Shown here: positions 43,032 to 53,680 of the stretch, one piece after another | Position numbering within the stretch: the first letter of the stretch is position 1 | How the letters are laid out: every line of letters begins with the position of its first letter | Notes under the pieces: generated by a model | The model's database searches: none | Seen by the model: the letters and a program-made list of their open reading frames with translations, nothing else | Told to the model about the DNA's origin: nothing | Translations under genes and position numbers: made by a program | Origin: Corynebacterium pacaense | GTDB taxonomy: Bacteria > Actinomycetota > Actinomycetes > Mycobacteriales > Mycobacteriaceae | NCBI RefSeq assembly: GCF_900169525.1 | Contig: NZ_LT821240.1 | Location: forward strand, 1,065,684-1,129,683 | Length of the DNA stretch: 64,000 bases | Reading direction: 5' to 3'

Positions 43032-44216
43032 ATGTCTGACAATAAGGTCGTATTCCTCGGCGGTGACCGCACCGCGGTGGGCACCTTCGGTGGATCCCTC
43101 TCCGGCGTCCCGACACACCAGCTGGGCACCCACGCCATGACGGCGGCACTGATCAATGCCGGGGTTACGGCAGAGACAATCGATGAGGTGATCATCGGCT
43201 GCGTCGGCCAAGTGGGCGAGGAAGCGTTTTTGGCTCGGCGAATCGCGCTGGGTGCCGGGGCCCGTGAGGATTCCACCGCGATGACCGTCAATCGCCTCTG
43301 CGGTTCCGGACTGCAGGCGATTCAATCGGCCGCACTGGAACTTCAGTCGGGAGATTCCAGGTATGTGGTGGCCGGAGGTGCGGAGAACATGTCGCTCCAG
43401 CCTTTCCTCGACTACCACGCCCGGGACGGCTGGCGACTCGGCGACCGCACTGTCATCGACGGCACCAAATCACTGGTCACCGATCCCTTTGGGCAGTACC
43501 CGATGGGTAACACCGCTGAGGCGGTGGCCACCGAGTTCGGCATCTCCCGGGAGGAGCAGGACGCCTTCGCCCTCGAATCCCAGTTAAGGGCCGCACAAGC
43601 TCAGGAAGCCGGGCTTTTCGACGCTGAGATCGCACCCATTGAGGTTCCCCGGAAACGCGAGACCGTAACCTTTGCCAGGGATGAGCACCTCCGGCCGAAC
43701 AGCACCGCGGACAAACTCGCGGCACTGCGTCCGGCCTTTGTGAAGGGCGGGACCGTCACCGCAGGGAATTCCTCCGGGATCAATGATGCCGCGGCAGCCC
43801 TGGTGCTTTCGCTTGAGTCCACGGCCCGGGCCGATGGCCTCGCGCCCATCGGTGAGCTGGTGGCGTTTGCCAAGGCGGGCATCCGTCCGGAGATCATGGG
43901 TTACGCCCCCAGGCTGGCCACCGAACGGGTCCTGTCCAAGGCTGGTCTGAGTCTTGATCAAATCGACTGGATCGAACTCAACGAGGCCTTCGCCGCGCAG
44001 GCTGTCGCGGTGATCCGCGATGTGGGCATGGATCCGGCGAAGGTCAATCCACTGGGTGGGGCGATCGCGCTCGGGCACCCGGTGGGGGCGACAGGGTCGA
44101 TCCTGGCGCTGCGCACCCTGATTAATCTGCGGCGGACCGGTGGTGAGTACGGTCTGGTCACCATGTGCATCGGTGGCGGCCAGGCTGTTGCTGCCATCAT
44201 CCGAGTGAGCTCATAG
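43032..44216 (+). CDS. thiolase (acetyl-CoA acyltransferase)
   Basis: The 394-residue enzyme has the nucleophile Cys90 in NRLCGSGLQAI, His349 in GGAIALGHPVGATG and the acid/base Cys379 in TMCIGGGQ. The N...NEAFAAQ motif is also present. It should cleave a 3-ketoacyl-CoA with CoA to release acetyl-CoA. Divergence from PhaA-like biosynthetic thiolases in the loop DYHARDGWRLGDRTVIDG suggests a specialised acyl group. It follows the CoA-transferase by 12 bp with a good AAGGAG site. Confidence 0.92.
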   Translation: MSDNKVVFLGGDRTAVGTFGGSLSGVPTHQLGTHAMTAALINAGVTAETIDEVIIGCVGQVGEEAFLARRIALGAGAREDSTAMTVNRLCGSGLQAIQSAALELQSGDSRYVVAGGAENMSLQPFLDYHARDGWRLGDRTVIDGTKSLVTDPFGQYPMGNTAEAVATEFGISREEQDAFALESQLRAAQAQEAGLFDAEIAPIEVPRKRETVTFARDEHLRPNSTADKLAALRPAFVKGGTVTAGNSSGINDAAAALVLSLESTARADGLAPIGELVAFAKAGIRPEIMGYAPRLATERVLSKAGLSLDQIDWIELNEAFAAQAVAVIRDVGMDPAKVNPLGGAIALGHPVGATGSILALRTLINLRRTGGEYGLVTMCIGGGQAVAAIIRVSS

Positions 44217-44251
44217 CTCCGCTGCTAGCACCCGTAGAAAAGGCCCTCACC

Positions 44252-45391
44252 ATGAGATTCATTATTGCACCGGATTCCTTCAAGGAATCGCTCTCCGCGT
44301 CCCAGGCTGCCCTTGCCATGGCAGCAGGAATTGAAAGAGTGTTCGTGGACGCAGATATTCGGCTCATCCCCATTGCCGACGGTGGTGAAGGCACCTGCGA
44401 AGTAATCACCCAAGCACTGGGAGGCGAGATTCACCGAGTCCAGGTGAGAGGGCCGCTCGGTATGGAGACCACCGCGGCCTTCGGCTATGCCCCCGACTCC
44501 GGGACAGCCATCATCGAGGTAGCTGAGGCAATCGGTATCCATCTGATACCTGCGGCCAGTCGCGATATCTGGAGGGCCTGCTCCTTCGGGGTGGGGCAAC
44601 TGCTGCAGACAGCCCTGGATATGGGTGCGCAGAGGATCATCCTGGGCCTAGGGGGTTCGGTGACCAATGATGGAGGAGCCGGAATGCTCCATGCACTCGG
44701 TGTTCGGGTGCTCGATTCCGCAGGATCCCCGCTGCCCGCGACACCACGAGGACTCCAACAGTGCACATCCGTGGACTGGTCCGCAGTGGATCCGCGCTGG
44801 CAGGAGGTGGAGATCGTCATCGCCAGTGATGTCACCTCCCCGGCCACCGGGCCAGAGGGGGCGACGTACGTCTTCGGGCCGCAGAAGGGTGCGCAACTGG
44901 AGGATCTGCCCGCACTTGATACTGCTATCGGGCGCTGGGTCACCGCTCTGGAGGAGGCCTCCGGCCGGGCGATTGGTGAGCACCCCGGGGCTGGTGCCGC
45001 CGGTGCCCTGGCAACGGGACTTCTCGCCTTCTTCGATGCCACGATTACTCCCGGCGCGGATCTCATTCTTGATCTGGTGGACTTCTCCGGGCAGTGCGAT
45101 GAGGACTGCATCGTCTTCACCGGAGAGGGGAAGATCGATGCCCAGACTGCGGTGGGGAAAGGCCCCGCTCGGGTGGCGGAACTGGCGAGGAAACGAGGTG
45201 CCCGAGCGTTCGCCTTCGGTGGATTGGTGGATGAGGGTGCCCAGAAGCTGCTCCCCGAACTTTTCGATGCCGTCATTCCCATCAATCGCAGTGTGGGCGA
45301 TCTCGCGGGAGCGCTTGCCGGGGCGCAGGGAAACCTCCGCGAGGCCAGTGCCATGGTCTGCCACATTCTCGCAGCACACAGCAGGTCGTAG
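44252..45391 (+). CDS. glycerate kinase, GarK/GlxK type
   Basis: The 379-residue kinase belongs to the glycerate kinase I family: IIAPDSFKESLSASQAALAMAAGIE at the N-terminus, PIADGGEGTCEVI, LGLGGSVTNDGGAGMLHALG and IASDVTSPATGPEGATYVFGPQKGA. It phosphorylates D-glycerate with ATP, usually at C2 in this family, feeding lower glycolysis. ATG 44252 has AAAAGG upstream. Its place directly behind the thiolase is the strongest clue that the island releases a C3 glyceryl unit next to acetyl-CoA. Confidence 0.92.
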   Translation: MRFIIAPDSFKESLSASQAALAMAAGIERVFVDADIRLIPIADGGEGTCEVITQALGGEIHRVQVRGPLGMETTAAFGYAPDSGTAIIEVAEAIGIHLIPAASRDIWRACSFGVGQLLQTALDMGAQRIILGLGGSVTNDGGAGMLHALGVRVLDSAGSPLPATPRGLQQCTSVDWSAVDPRWQEVEIVIASDVTSPATGPEGATYVFGPQKGAQLEDLPALDTAIGRWVTALEEASGRAIGEHPGAGAAGALATGLLAFFDATITPGADLILDLVDFSGQCDEDCIVFTGEGKIDAQTAVGKGPARVAELARKRGARAFAFGGLVDEGAQKLLPELFDAVIPINRSVGDLAGALAGAQGNLREASAMVCHILAAHSRS

Positions 45392-45410
45392 AAGGAGGCG
45401 GAGAGACACG

Positions 45411-46985
45411 ATGATCAGCGGTACAGACTTATGGCCTGAGAATGTCATGGCCAGGGATCAACGGGGCATCGGATTCGATCCCGCGCTGGGTTCCTTCACG
45501 GGTGTCCCCGCCACTCTCTTTGAGGCCCTTGATATCAGCGCCTCACGGTTCCCGGATAAGCCGGCCGTGGTGCTGGAGCACGGGGAGAGCTACACCTTTG
45601 CACAGTTGAAGGCACGGTCCCTGCAGTTGGCCGGCAGGTTTTCCCACCTCTCCGTGTCCCCGGGTTCCAAGGTGGGACTGCTCCTGGACAACTCCGTGGA
45701 GTTCTGCCTCGCCCTCTATGCGCTGAGCAGGCTGGGGGCGGTGGCGGTGATGCTGCCCGGAAAGCTAAAGTCCGCAGCATTAATGGAACTGGTGGCACAC
45801 TCACGGCCCGACATGGTGATTGTGGAACCCGATAGGCGTAGCCTCCTACGGGATTGCGGTTGCCCCACCATCACCATTCCGGAGATCCAGGAGATGGTGA
45901 TGGAGCCCGCTCATGCGCAGCTTCCTGACGTCGACGTACATGGCAATGACCTGGCCCTCATGATGTTCACCTCCGGCACCTCGAGCAGACCGAAAACTGT
46001 GGCCATTTCGAATGACAACATCATCCAGGCGGCCATGACCTATGAACGAGTGTTTGCCCTCGGTCATACCGACCGTCTGATCTTTGGTGTGCCGCTGTAC
46101 CACGTCACCGGTGTGGTGGCGATCATTGCGCAGTTCACCCTGACAGGCTGCACGCTCTATCTGCAGCGTCGCTTCCACCCCGAGCGTTTTCTGCTGTGGG
46201 CGCGTGAGGTGCGTGCCACCTATGTGCATGCCTCCCCCACCGTGTTTGAGCTGTTGTTGCGTTCCTGGCCGACGGGGTGCGAGATCCCGTCCATCAGGAT
46301 TCTCGCCTGCGGTGCGGCAGTCATGCCTACCTCGCGAATCCTCCGGTTGAAGGAGAAGCTCCCGCACGCCGAGTTCAGAACGATTTATGGGCTGACGGAG
46401 ACCACCTCGCCGGCGAGCATCTTTCCGGTCGATGCGGGTGGTTCTGAGCTCATCGGTGCCTCGGGGTGGCCGATCCCCGGCGTTGAGCTGCGCATTGTGG
46501 ATGACCGTCGGTGCGAGGTGAACAGCGGTGAGGTCGGTGAGATTGAGGTCCGGGGTTCCACCGTGTGCCTGGGTTACATCACCGGGGATGGCCGGTTGGA
46601 CACGGTGGATTGGCTACCCACCGGGGATCTGGGCTTTCTGGATGAGCACTGTTTCCTGCATGTGGTGGATAGGAAGAAGGATCAGATCAACCGCGGCGGT
46701 GAGAAGATCTACCCGCATGTGGTGGAGGAGGCACTGAGCAACATCGCGGGCATCACGGATGCCTGTGTTGTCGGCATTGACGACGAGCTCTACGGCGAGG
46801 TCGCGGGAGCCCTCTATGTTGCCGATCGCACGATTGCCCCCTCCCAGCTCACCGCGGAACTGCGCACGAGCCTGCCCAGTTTCGCCATTCCCTCCATCAT
46901 GCGCCAGGTGGATGAGATCCCCAGGACAGCGGGGTTGAAGGCTGATCGGAGGGCTGCGAGGGACCTTCTAATTCAGGAATTGTGA
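45411..46985 (+). CDS. AMP-dependent acyl-CoA synthetase/ligase
   Basis: The 524-residue adenylate-forming enzyme has the P-loop FTSGTSSRPKTV (A3), YGLTETTSP (A5), PTGDLGFLDEH (A7), RKKDQINRGGEKIYP (A8) and the catalytic Lys in IPRTAGLKADRRA (A10). It should activate a carboxylic acid to the acyl-CoA through an acyl-AMP. A strong GAAGGAGG site precedes ATG 45411. Last gene of the island, 19 bp after glycerate kinase. It may prime the pathway by making the first CoA ester, with the CoA-transferase recycling CoA afterwards. Confidence 0.9.
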   Translation: MISGTDLWPENVMARDQRGIGFDPALGSFTGVPATLFEALDISASRFPDKPAVVLEHGESYTFAQLKARSLQLAGRFSHLSVSPGSKVGLLLDNSVEFCLALYALSRLGAVAVMLPGKLKSAALMELVAHSRPDMVIVEPDRRSLLRDCGCPTITIPEIQEMVMEPAHAQLPDVDVHGNDLALMMFTSGTSSRPKTVAISNDNIIQAAMTYERVFALGHTDRLIFGVPLYHVTGVVAIIAQFTLTGCTLYLQRRFHPERFLLWAREVRATYVHASPTVFELLLRSWPTGCEIPSIRILACGAAVMPTSRILRLKEKLPHAEFRTIYGLTETTSPASIFPVDAGGSELIGASGWPIPGVELRIVDDRRCEVNSGEVGEIEVRGSTVCLGYITGDGRLDTVDWLPTGDLGFLDEHCFLHVVDRKKDQINRGGEKIYPHVVEEALSNIAGITDACVVGIDDELYGEVAGALYVADRTIAPSQLTAELRTSLPSFAIPSIMRQVDEIPRTAGLKADRRAARDLLIQEL

Positions 46986-47285
46986 ATCAAAAGCACTGAA
47001 ACCACATCTGACTCCTATCGATAGATGTATCTCCAATCCTTCTCATTGTCTGGTAAAAGCTCGAACAACAGTAGGCTAGTGGTCGGAAGTCGAGTCCGTT
47101 GATCTGCCTCATTGTTAGCATTTCATCGCGACTATGGAATGCCGACAGCGGCACTGCTTAAACTTGTTGACAATGCAAGGCGACTAATCCACCTCCTTGA
47201 TCCGGCATTTCTCCGAGCATCGGAACACCTTAAATGTGACGGTCAGGCCCAGTGTCTACTTGGTCAGAAATGATCTGTCTGTCAA
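46986..47285. other. non-coding boundary between catabolic island and insertion-sequence zone
   Basis: The 300 bp after the acyl-CoA synthetase stop are AT-richer than the island and contain no gene or tRNA that I can recognise. I see no clear terminator. This is the last sequence before the insertion-sequence graveyard begins. Confidence 0.5.
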
Positions 47286-48573
<1,288 letters not shown>

Positions 48574-48599
48574 GAACCAGCTGCTGACAAGAGCACTGC

Positions 48600-48836
48600 T
48601 CAAAAGGACGTGACCCAGGTACCATCTGGAATCCATTCTCCGAACAGCTCATACGCGGCTCTCATGGACTCCATCGCTTTGGAAAATCTTACCCAGGAGC
48701 CCCAAGTACAGATTCCTCGGCATGGTGCGTTGACTTTCTGCCGCTGGTCACGCCATCTCCTTCCAGCGTCTTTGGGCGACGGCAGTGGTTCGATGCGTGC
48801 CCATGTTATAACTGCGAGTTCGCCGCGCCGGTCCAT
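48600..48836 (-). pseudogene. N-terminal remnant of an IS5-type transposase
   Basis: The 78-codon fragment reads RRGELAVITWARIEPL, then AGRRWRDQRQKVNA, and ends EWIPDGTWVTSF. This is the DUF4096 start of an IS5/IS4-type transposase (usual form RRGELTD.AWA.I.PLLP...GRPWRDHRQ...DGTW) with internal divergence. No catalytic part follows, so it is a relic. The remaining 280 bp up to the next gene contain nothing else recognisable except that gene's promoter. Confidence 0.6.
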
Positions 48837-49043
48837 TGATCAGGATCAAGATGTCTCGTCCGCAGCGTACCGGATAGACGACGAACGCCTACTGGAAAGA
48901 ACCTTAGGAGGCGACACCGATGGACGCACCACCCATGCCATTTATCGCTTGTTAGAGAGCTCGCACCGCACCTATCGACTAATAAATGCAGTAGCAAAGC
49001 CTTGAGTTTTCATTGCCAAACATAGATCTAGGCCGAATTTCTA

Positions 49044-49072
49044 TTGACAAATAGAAAGTATTAGTTTTTACT
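49044..49072 (+). promoter_or_regulatory. promoter of the beta-lactamase-fold gene
   Basis: TTGACA at 49044-49049 is followed after 17 bp by TTTACT at 49067-49072, in strongly AT-rich DNA 45 bp before the start codon. This sigma-A type promoter differs from the leaderless TAGANT promoters of the core genes. Confidence 0.45.
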
Positions 49073-49116
49073 TACTTTGCAATACACACATCATTCACAG
49101 GAAAAAGAAGGCGTTC

Positions 49117-50313
49117 GTGAAGCACTTGAAAAAATCCTCGTCCTTTGACGGATCCCGCGGCACTCGGTGTCGGCAAGCAACAACATCAATGGCCACAATT
49201 CTACTGGCTACCTCGCTTTGTATCCCTGCAGCCCAGGCTTTTGAATTCACCAGTTCTAGCAACATCAGCAGCGGATCAAGCTCACTTTCAACCTCAGCCG
49301 ATCACGCAATTACCGAACTTCAGCTCAAATCCATCCTCGGCAGTCAAAACATTCCTGGAGCCCAGGTGGTTCACAGAAAAGGTTCCTTCACGGAAAGCTA
49401 CGCGATTGGTACTGCACGCCTAGATCTCGAAACCCCGGTCTCTGAGAACACGATGTTCCAAGCGGCATCACTCACGAAAGTAGTCAGTTCGTATGCGTTT
49501 CTGAAACGCGTTGATTCCGGCGAACTTGATCTGGACACTCCCCTCTGGAATTACTACCAATCCCCCAGAATCGCCAACAATTCCGAGGCCCAGATGATAA
49601 CCGCACGTATGGTTCTCAACCATACGACTGGTCTACCCAACTGGGCAGGAACCCCGGGAGATGCGAACTCGGAGCTGACGCCTCAGTGGACACCAGGTAC
49701 CAAGTACGGATACTCGGGCGACGCATTCTTTTTACTGCAGCAAGTCGTCGAGCATCTTGAAAACAAGGACTTCGCGGATATTCTCAGGGACGAAGTTTTC
49801 ACGCCTTTCGGCATGAGCCATTCCTCGCTTGTTTTTCGCGATGAAGACGTTCCCCTCATGACAGTCGGTCACGATGAGAATGGCGTACCAGGAAAGCTGA
49901 GTGAATACCGGCATGGAAATGACGCCTATACGCTGCTGACCACAGGCCTCGACTACACTTCCTTCATTCAGCGAGCAATAGTTGATGGGGAAGGACTGAG
50001 CAAGAAGATCCACGAAGAATGGTTGTCGCCCTCCTCTGACGCAAACCAAACTCCACCAAGTCCTGCGGATCCTTATATTTCCTGGGGATTGGGAGTCGGC
50101 TTGGAGGAGAGCAATCTGGGACCAGCCGTGTGGCATTGGGGAGACAATGGGACAAGGCGAGCGTTTTTCATTACGTTCCCGGAACGCGACGAGTCTGTCA
50201 CCATGTTCTGGAACAGCAGCAATGGACAGAAATCAGCAGCGGCGACCCTGAAGCTGTTCCTTGGCAACACCGACTTCCACTCCATTGAATGGGTCGATGG
50301 CAACCCCGAGTAA
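49117..50313 (+). CDS. secreted serine hydrolase of the beta-lactamase/class C (PF00144) family
   Basis: The 398-residue product has a long N-terminal leader with a signal peptide ending near PAAQAFE, then the class C fold: Ser118-x-x-Lys121 in QAASLTKVV, Tyr199-Ser-Gly in YGYSGDAFF, LNHTTGLPN, and a HWGDNG box in place of KTG. These are shared by AmpC, esterases and D-amino-acid peptidases, so antibiotic hydrolysis cannot be claimed. GC content is visibly lower than in the flanking core, and the gene is bracketed by transposase relics, which suggests transfer. Confidence 0.82.
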   Translation: MKHLKKSSSFDGSRGTRCRQATTSMATILLATSLCIPAAQAFEFTSSSNISSGSSSLSTSADHAITELQLKSILGSQNIPGAQVVHRKGSFTESYAIGTARLDLETPVSENTMFQAASLTKVVSSYAFLKRVDSGELDLDTPLWNYYQSPRIANNSEAQMITARMVLNHTTGLPNWAGTPGDANSELTPQWTPGTKYGYSGDAFFLLQQVVEHLENKDFADILRDEVFTPFGMSHSSLVFRDEDVPLMTVGHDENGVPGKLSEYRHGNDAYTLLTTGLDYTSFIQRAIVDGEGLSKKIHEEWLSPSSDANQTPPSPADPYISWGLGVGLEESNLGPAVWHWGDNGTRRAFFITFPERDESVTMFWNSSNGQKSAAATLKLFLGNTDFHSIEWVDGNPE

Positions 50314-50354
50314 CAGCCGCACACTGATCTGACACCCATTTGTTGGGCGGACGC

Positions 50355-50637
50355 GGAAAGGTCTGCTGCACGGATAGGTGACAGTTGTTAGTCACACCGC
50401 GAGTGCGACATCTTTGGTCATTTTGGTCTCAAACTCGATAGGCGTCCAACGGACCAAGCGGATCTGGCGTCGACGCCGGTGGTAGGTTCGCTCGATCCAG
50501 GTCACGATCGCGATGCGCAGCTGCTCACACGTGGTCCAGGAGCAGCGGTCGAGGACGTTGTTGTGCAGCAGCGCGAAGAACGATTCATTGGCGGCGTTGT
50601 CTCCGCTGGAGCCGACTCTTCTCATGGATCCGACCAT
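50355..50637 (-). pseudogene. 3' end of an IS3-family (type B) transposase plus terminal repeat
   Basis: The 81-codon fragment SSGDNAANESFFALLHNNVLDR...LRIAIVTWIERTYHRRRRQIRL...TPIEFE is the C-terminal integrase region of an IS3-type OrfB with the last catalytic Glu. The outer end carries TGCACGGATAGGTGACA, which is repeated with one change at 53584-53600 in another fragment of the same element type. The 5' part is lost. Confidence 0.7.
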
Positions 50638-50683
50638 ATGCGGTGACAGGCCAGGGCGCGGAGCATCTTTCGGCTGCGATACT

Positions 50684-52138
50684 GGCCGTATTCAACTGGT
50701 CGTCGCAACAGTTGGTTGTTGGACTAAGCGTAGCTGGTCTTCAAAGGCCTCTGCAGGCGTTTTCCATCCGAGGATGCCGCGTGGCCGGTTATTGATCCCT
50801 GTCGCTATCGCAGCGATCTCCGCGGCACTCCACCGGGAGAGATCAGTACCTTTCGGAAGGTAGTGGCGCAGTAGCCCGTTGAGGTGCTCGTTGCCGCCGC
50901 GTTGCCACGGACTCTTGGCATCGGCGAAAGACAACCGGGGTCTTCGTGGCTTCAGTGAACAGTGCGTGGGCTGAGATCTCCTTGCGGTGGTCCCAGGTCA
51001 GCGATCGACGCAAAGGCGGTGGTACGGGAATCATCGCCTTGATCAGCGCGTCCTTCATCGTCATTGCCACATAGCCAGCCAATGCGGGCCCATTCTTCTT
51101 CGGCGGAATGAGCCCATATCCGGTTTGTCGCGGTAAGTGAACGAGTATTGCGTATCGGGTGGAGCGCTCGATCAAGGTGGCCACTGCTGAACGTTTCAAA
51201 CCGATGATCAGATCTCCTTCCCGATGGCCGGCAATCTTGCGGTCCTCGGCCTCTTCTGGCCGCTTGGACAGCACGGTCTCGGCTGTGACGTGTGCCCACC
51301 TCTGCTGACGCGTCCGCGCTCGGGGCATCCGCTTGGTACGGCCTCTACGAAGGTGCCATGACTGTCTGCGGTCAAGGCCACCGCGGGACTCGAGTTAAAG
51401 AGCCTGGTAGATCGCTTCATGCGAAATCCTCATCGTCGGATCATCAGGGAAGTCCACCGGCAACCGATTCGCGATCTGCTGCGGACTCCACGCTGTGACC
51501 CATTCGCGGTCCCCACGGTGGGGTTTGTTCTTTCCCATCCCATGCCGGCCCTTCGGGGCCGATGATCTCGCCATCAGCAGTGACAATGCCACCGCTGAGT
51601 TTGTCCTGGACATACTGGCGCAGTTGGCCGTGGGTTGCCAATTTCGCTATCTTCGGACGCCGGGCACGGCGTTCAGCGTGCCACTGGGCAGTCGAGGCCT
51701 TGTACGACAGGTGATACGTTCTCGTCGAGGCGTTACGTCGCAGCTCTCGTGAGATCGTCGAAGGGCTGCGGCCCAATCGACGAGCGATTTCTCGGATACC
51801 GATTTCCTGGGCTCGCCATAACGCGCTGTCTTCTCGCTCTGACGAGGAGATATACCGTCCTGACACGGTCGGGGACAACTGTGGATTCACACCACCAGCA
51901 TGCCGGAACCAACGGTGGGCGACTGGCTCGGATACATTCGCTGCATCGCCTGCTTCTCGGGTCTTTGCTCCCTGTGCGATAGCCTGCCAGAACTTTACGC
52001 GGTCCTGTCTCCAGGCCACGGTCGGACGCCCTGGCGACACGATCTGTCCCCGATACGCTTGAACCCGTTTCTGTCTTGCACGGACTCCCATTGAACACCT
52101 CGCTGAGGTCGGTGTTGCAACGACGAGTTGAATACGGC
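50684..52138 (-). mobile_element. IS30-family element with disrupted transposase
   Basis: Inverted ends GGCCGTATTCAACTGGTCGT and GGCCGTATTCAACTCGTCGT (read inward) bound about 1.45 kb. The minus-strand transposase is split into three frames: the HTH part (51444-52199: REIARRLGRSPSTISRELRRNASTRTYH), a middle part (50843-51328: REGDLIIGLKRSAVATLIERSTRYAILVHLP) and the DDE end (50692-50934: SPWQRGGNEHLNGLLRHYLPKGTDLS). At least two frameshifts make it inactive in this copy. Confidence 0.82.
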
Positions 52139-52265
52139 CTGCGAGCCGCCAGCTACCCCGCCTGGCGGCTGCACCACTACAATCATCACCGACCCCCACA
52201 CCGGCATCGGAGGCCTCTCACCCATCGATCGCGTCCACAACGTCAGTGGGAAGAACACCTAGCTG
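52139..52265 (+). pseudogene. 3' scrap of an IS481-type transposase
   Basis: Across one frameshift the plus strand reads ...YNHHRPHTGIGGLSPIDRVHNVSGKNT-stop, the usual C-terminal end of IS481-family integrases (YNxxRPHxxLGGxxP). Only about 40 codons remain between the IS30 end and the next fragment. Confidence 0.5.
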
Positions 52266-52289
52266 GCGGCGTCGACACCGCGCCCGCAG

Positions 52290-52423
52290 CCGTGGTTCCC
52301 TCGCAGTACACCACGGAAGATACCGAGGTCGGAGGCGATTGCGTTCAACGTCGCACCGGTCGTGGATTCGTACAGATCCACTGTCCGCCGCCGGAACTCG
52401 TCCGTGTAGTTCTTCCTTTCCAT
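52290..52423 (-). pseudogene. 5' fragment of an IS3-type OrfA
   Basis: From ATG 52423 the minus strand reads MERKNYTDEFRRRTVDLYES then TTGATLNAIASDLGI, the HTH start of an IS3 OrfA. It then loses homology. No OrfB follows. It overlaps nothing functional and is a truncated relic. Confidence 0.6.
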
Positions 52424-52502
52424 TTCCCAGATTCTCGCGTCCCAAGCACCGAGCTGGAATCAGCATGTCCAAGATCAAGGGTCAAGCCCCGTTATGAGGT
52501 GA

Positions 52503-53339
52503 TTATGAACTCAGGGAAGATCCAAAAAAGCGCATTTGGTCTTTCAGAGGCGGCCTATCTGTAACTTCCAAGGAATAATGGATCTCCACATAAGTACCGT
52601 CTGCATAAATTAGCTCCGTACGGAACCACAGCACCCCTGTCCGATCTTCGGGCGCGGTAAAAGTAAGCTCGCCGCTGTTCTCATCAATGAGAATAGTGGC
52701 CCCCTTGAGTTCTGCATCTTCAATTGAACCATGACGATCCTTCATCACCTTGGCGCCCTGGGGGATCCCGCTGATAACTCCCTGGCCATCTATCACTTTC
52801 AACGGAATCTTAACGGTTTCACCATTACTTATTTTTTTGTCCTCTCGGGGCTGCGGGCTGTAGTAGATGTTATCCGCTACCTCAATTACCGAACGAGGAG
52901 TCACCTTGTCAACAGAGCCATCAGGGTAAACCGTTCTCACAGTCACCCGATCTGTATAAGATCTTTTCACCTTGCCGGGAGTGAAGCTAATACTCCCTGA
53001 GCCTCCCAAAGTGTGGCGGATTGTTCCAGTGTAGGAATCGAGGCGAGAACTGACTAGACCATCATCAATAGTGTCTGAGAAAGTGCCACTTTCAAGTAGG
53101 AATCGAGTGCCCTCTGGTAATTCACCCAAATTCTCAATGGTTTGTGATGCGGAATTTGATAAGCCTGATCCATCCCATGAAGCGCCAAGGCGCGCTTCTA
53201 GCGATTCATACTCAGGTTCATAACGGTCTGACATCGATCCTTGCTCCTGAGCAAAGGCATCCCCTACTCCGATAGAAGCTGTTCCGAGTAACACTCCGAA
53301 TGAAACAGTGACAACTGTTAGATTGCGTGGCCAGATCAC
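52503..53339 (-). CDS. secreted protein with a Rib/alpha-like repeat domain
   Basis: The 278-residue product has a signal peptide (MIWPRNLTVVTVSFGVLLGT...AFAQ). The mature part contains YPDGSVDKVTPRSVIEVADNIYYSP, reminiscent of Rib/Long-Rib surface domains (YPDGT...V.V), preceded by a Ser/Gly/Thr beta-rich segment. No LPXTG or membrane anchor is visible, so it is likely secreted or only loosely attached. GTG 53339 is the start. Codon use and base content are less GC-biased than in core genes. Function unknown; a truncated surface adhesin is one possibility. Confidence 0.65.
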   Translation of the reverse strand: MIWPRNLTVVTVSFGVLLGTASIGVGDAFAQEQGSMSDRYEPEYESLEARLGASWDGSGLSNSASQTIENLGELPEGTRFLLESGTFSDTIDDGLVSSRLDSYTGTIRHTLGGSGSISFTPGKVKRSYTDRVTVRTVYPDGSVDKVTPRSVIEVADNIYYSPQPREDKKISNGETVKIPLKVIDGQGVISGIPQGAKVMKDRHGSIEDAELKGATILIDENSGELTFTAPEDRTGVLWFRTELIYADGTYVEIHYSLEVTDRPPLKDQMRFFGSSLSS

Positions 53340-53576
53340 TAGTCTTTCTCTCCATTCAATACGTAAGAAGGTTTTGCTCTTTGCCCCCTATCCAAGAGGA
53401 GGACAAGGGAGTTCTATCATCGTATCTATCTAGAATAGAAACTTCAGAAATGATGTTTGTTGATGATTACTGGGTTCAGGTCTCCCACACCAACTCCCTT
53501 ATAAGTAGCGTCTCGCATCGCGCACTTTTTGAGGGTTCGCATGTATAATAGCCTACTTTGGGTCGGTTGCCTCTCT

Positions 53577-53680
53577 TCAGGGGTCTGCTCCACGGATAGG
53601 TGGCATCTGATCTGGCTTGCCCGACAGGGCAAGTCTGGAAGGATGATCCTCATGGCCAAGCTCTATCCCCAGGAGTGAAT
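53577..53680 (+). repeat. left end of an IS3 type B element
   Basis: GGTCTGCTCCACGGATAGGT matches the outer end of the type B fragment at about 50360-50380. It is followed by an OrfA start (ATGGCCAAG at 53652) that is cut after eight codons, where a type A element has inserted. Confidence 0.6.

Noticed and set aside
48610..49005. A 131-codon plus-strand frame between IS relics
   Set aside because: The opposite strand reads as an IS5-type transposase remnant, and the plus frame has no homology pattern or ribosome site.
49117..50313. Calling the class C-fold hydrolase a beta-lactam resistance gene
   Set aside because: It has S-x-x-K and Y-S-G, but HWGDNG replaces KTG, and many esterases and peptidases share this fold. 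Sequence alone does not support antibiotic hydrolysis.
50355..53680. A composite transposon bounded by the two type B fragments
   Set aside because: The two fragments are opposite ends of the element, and both face the same way with their outer ends at lower coordinates, so they cannot simply bracket a mobile unit.
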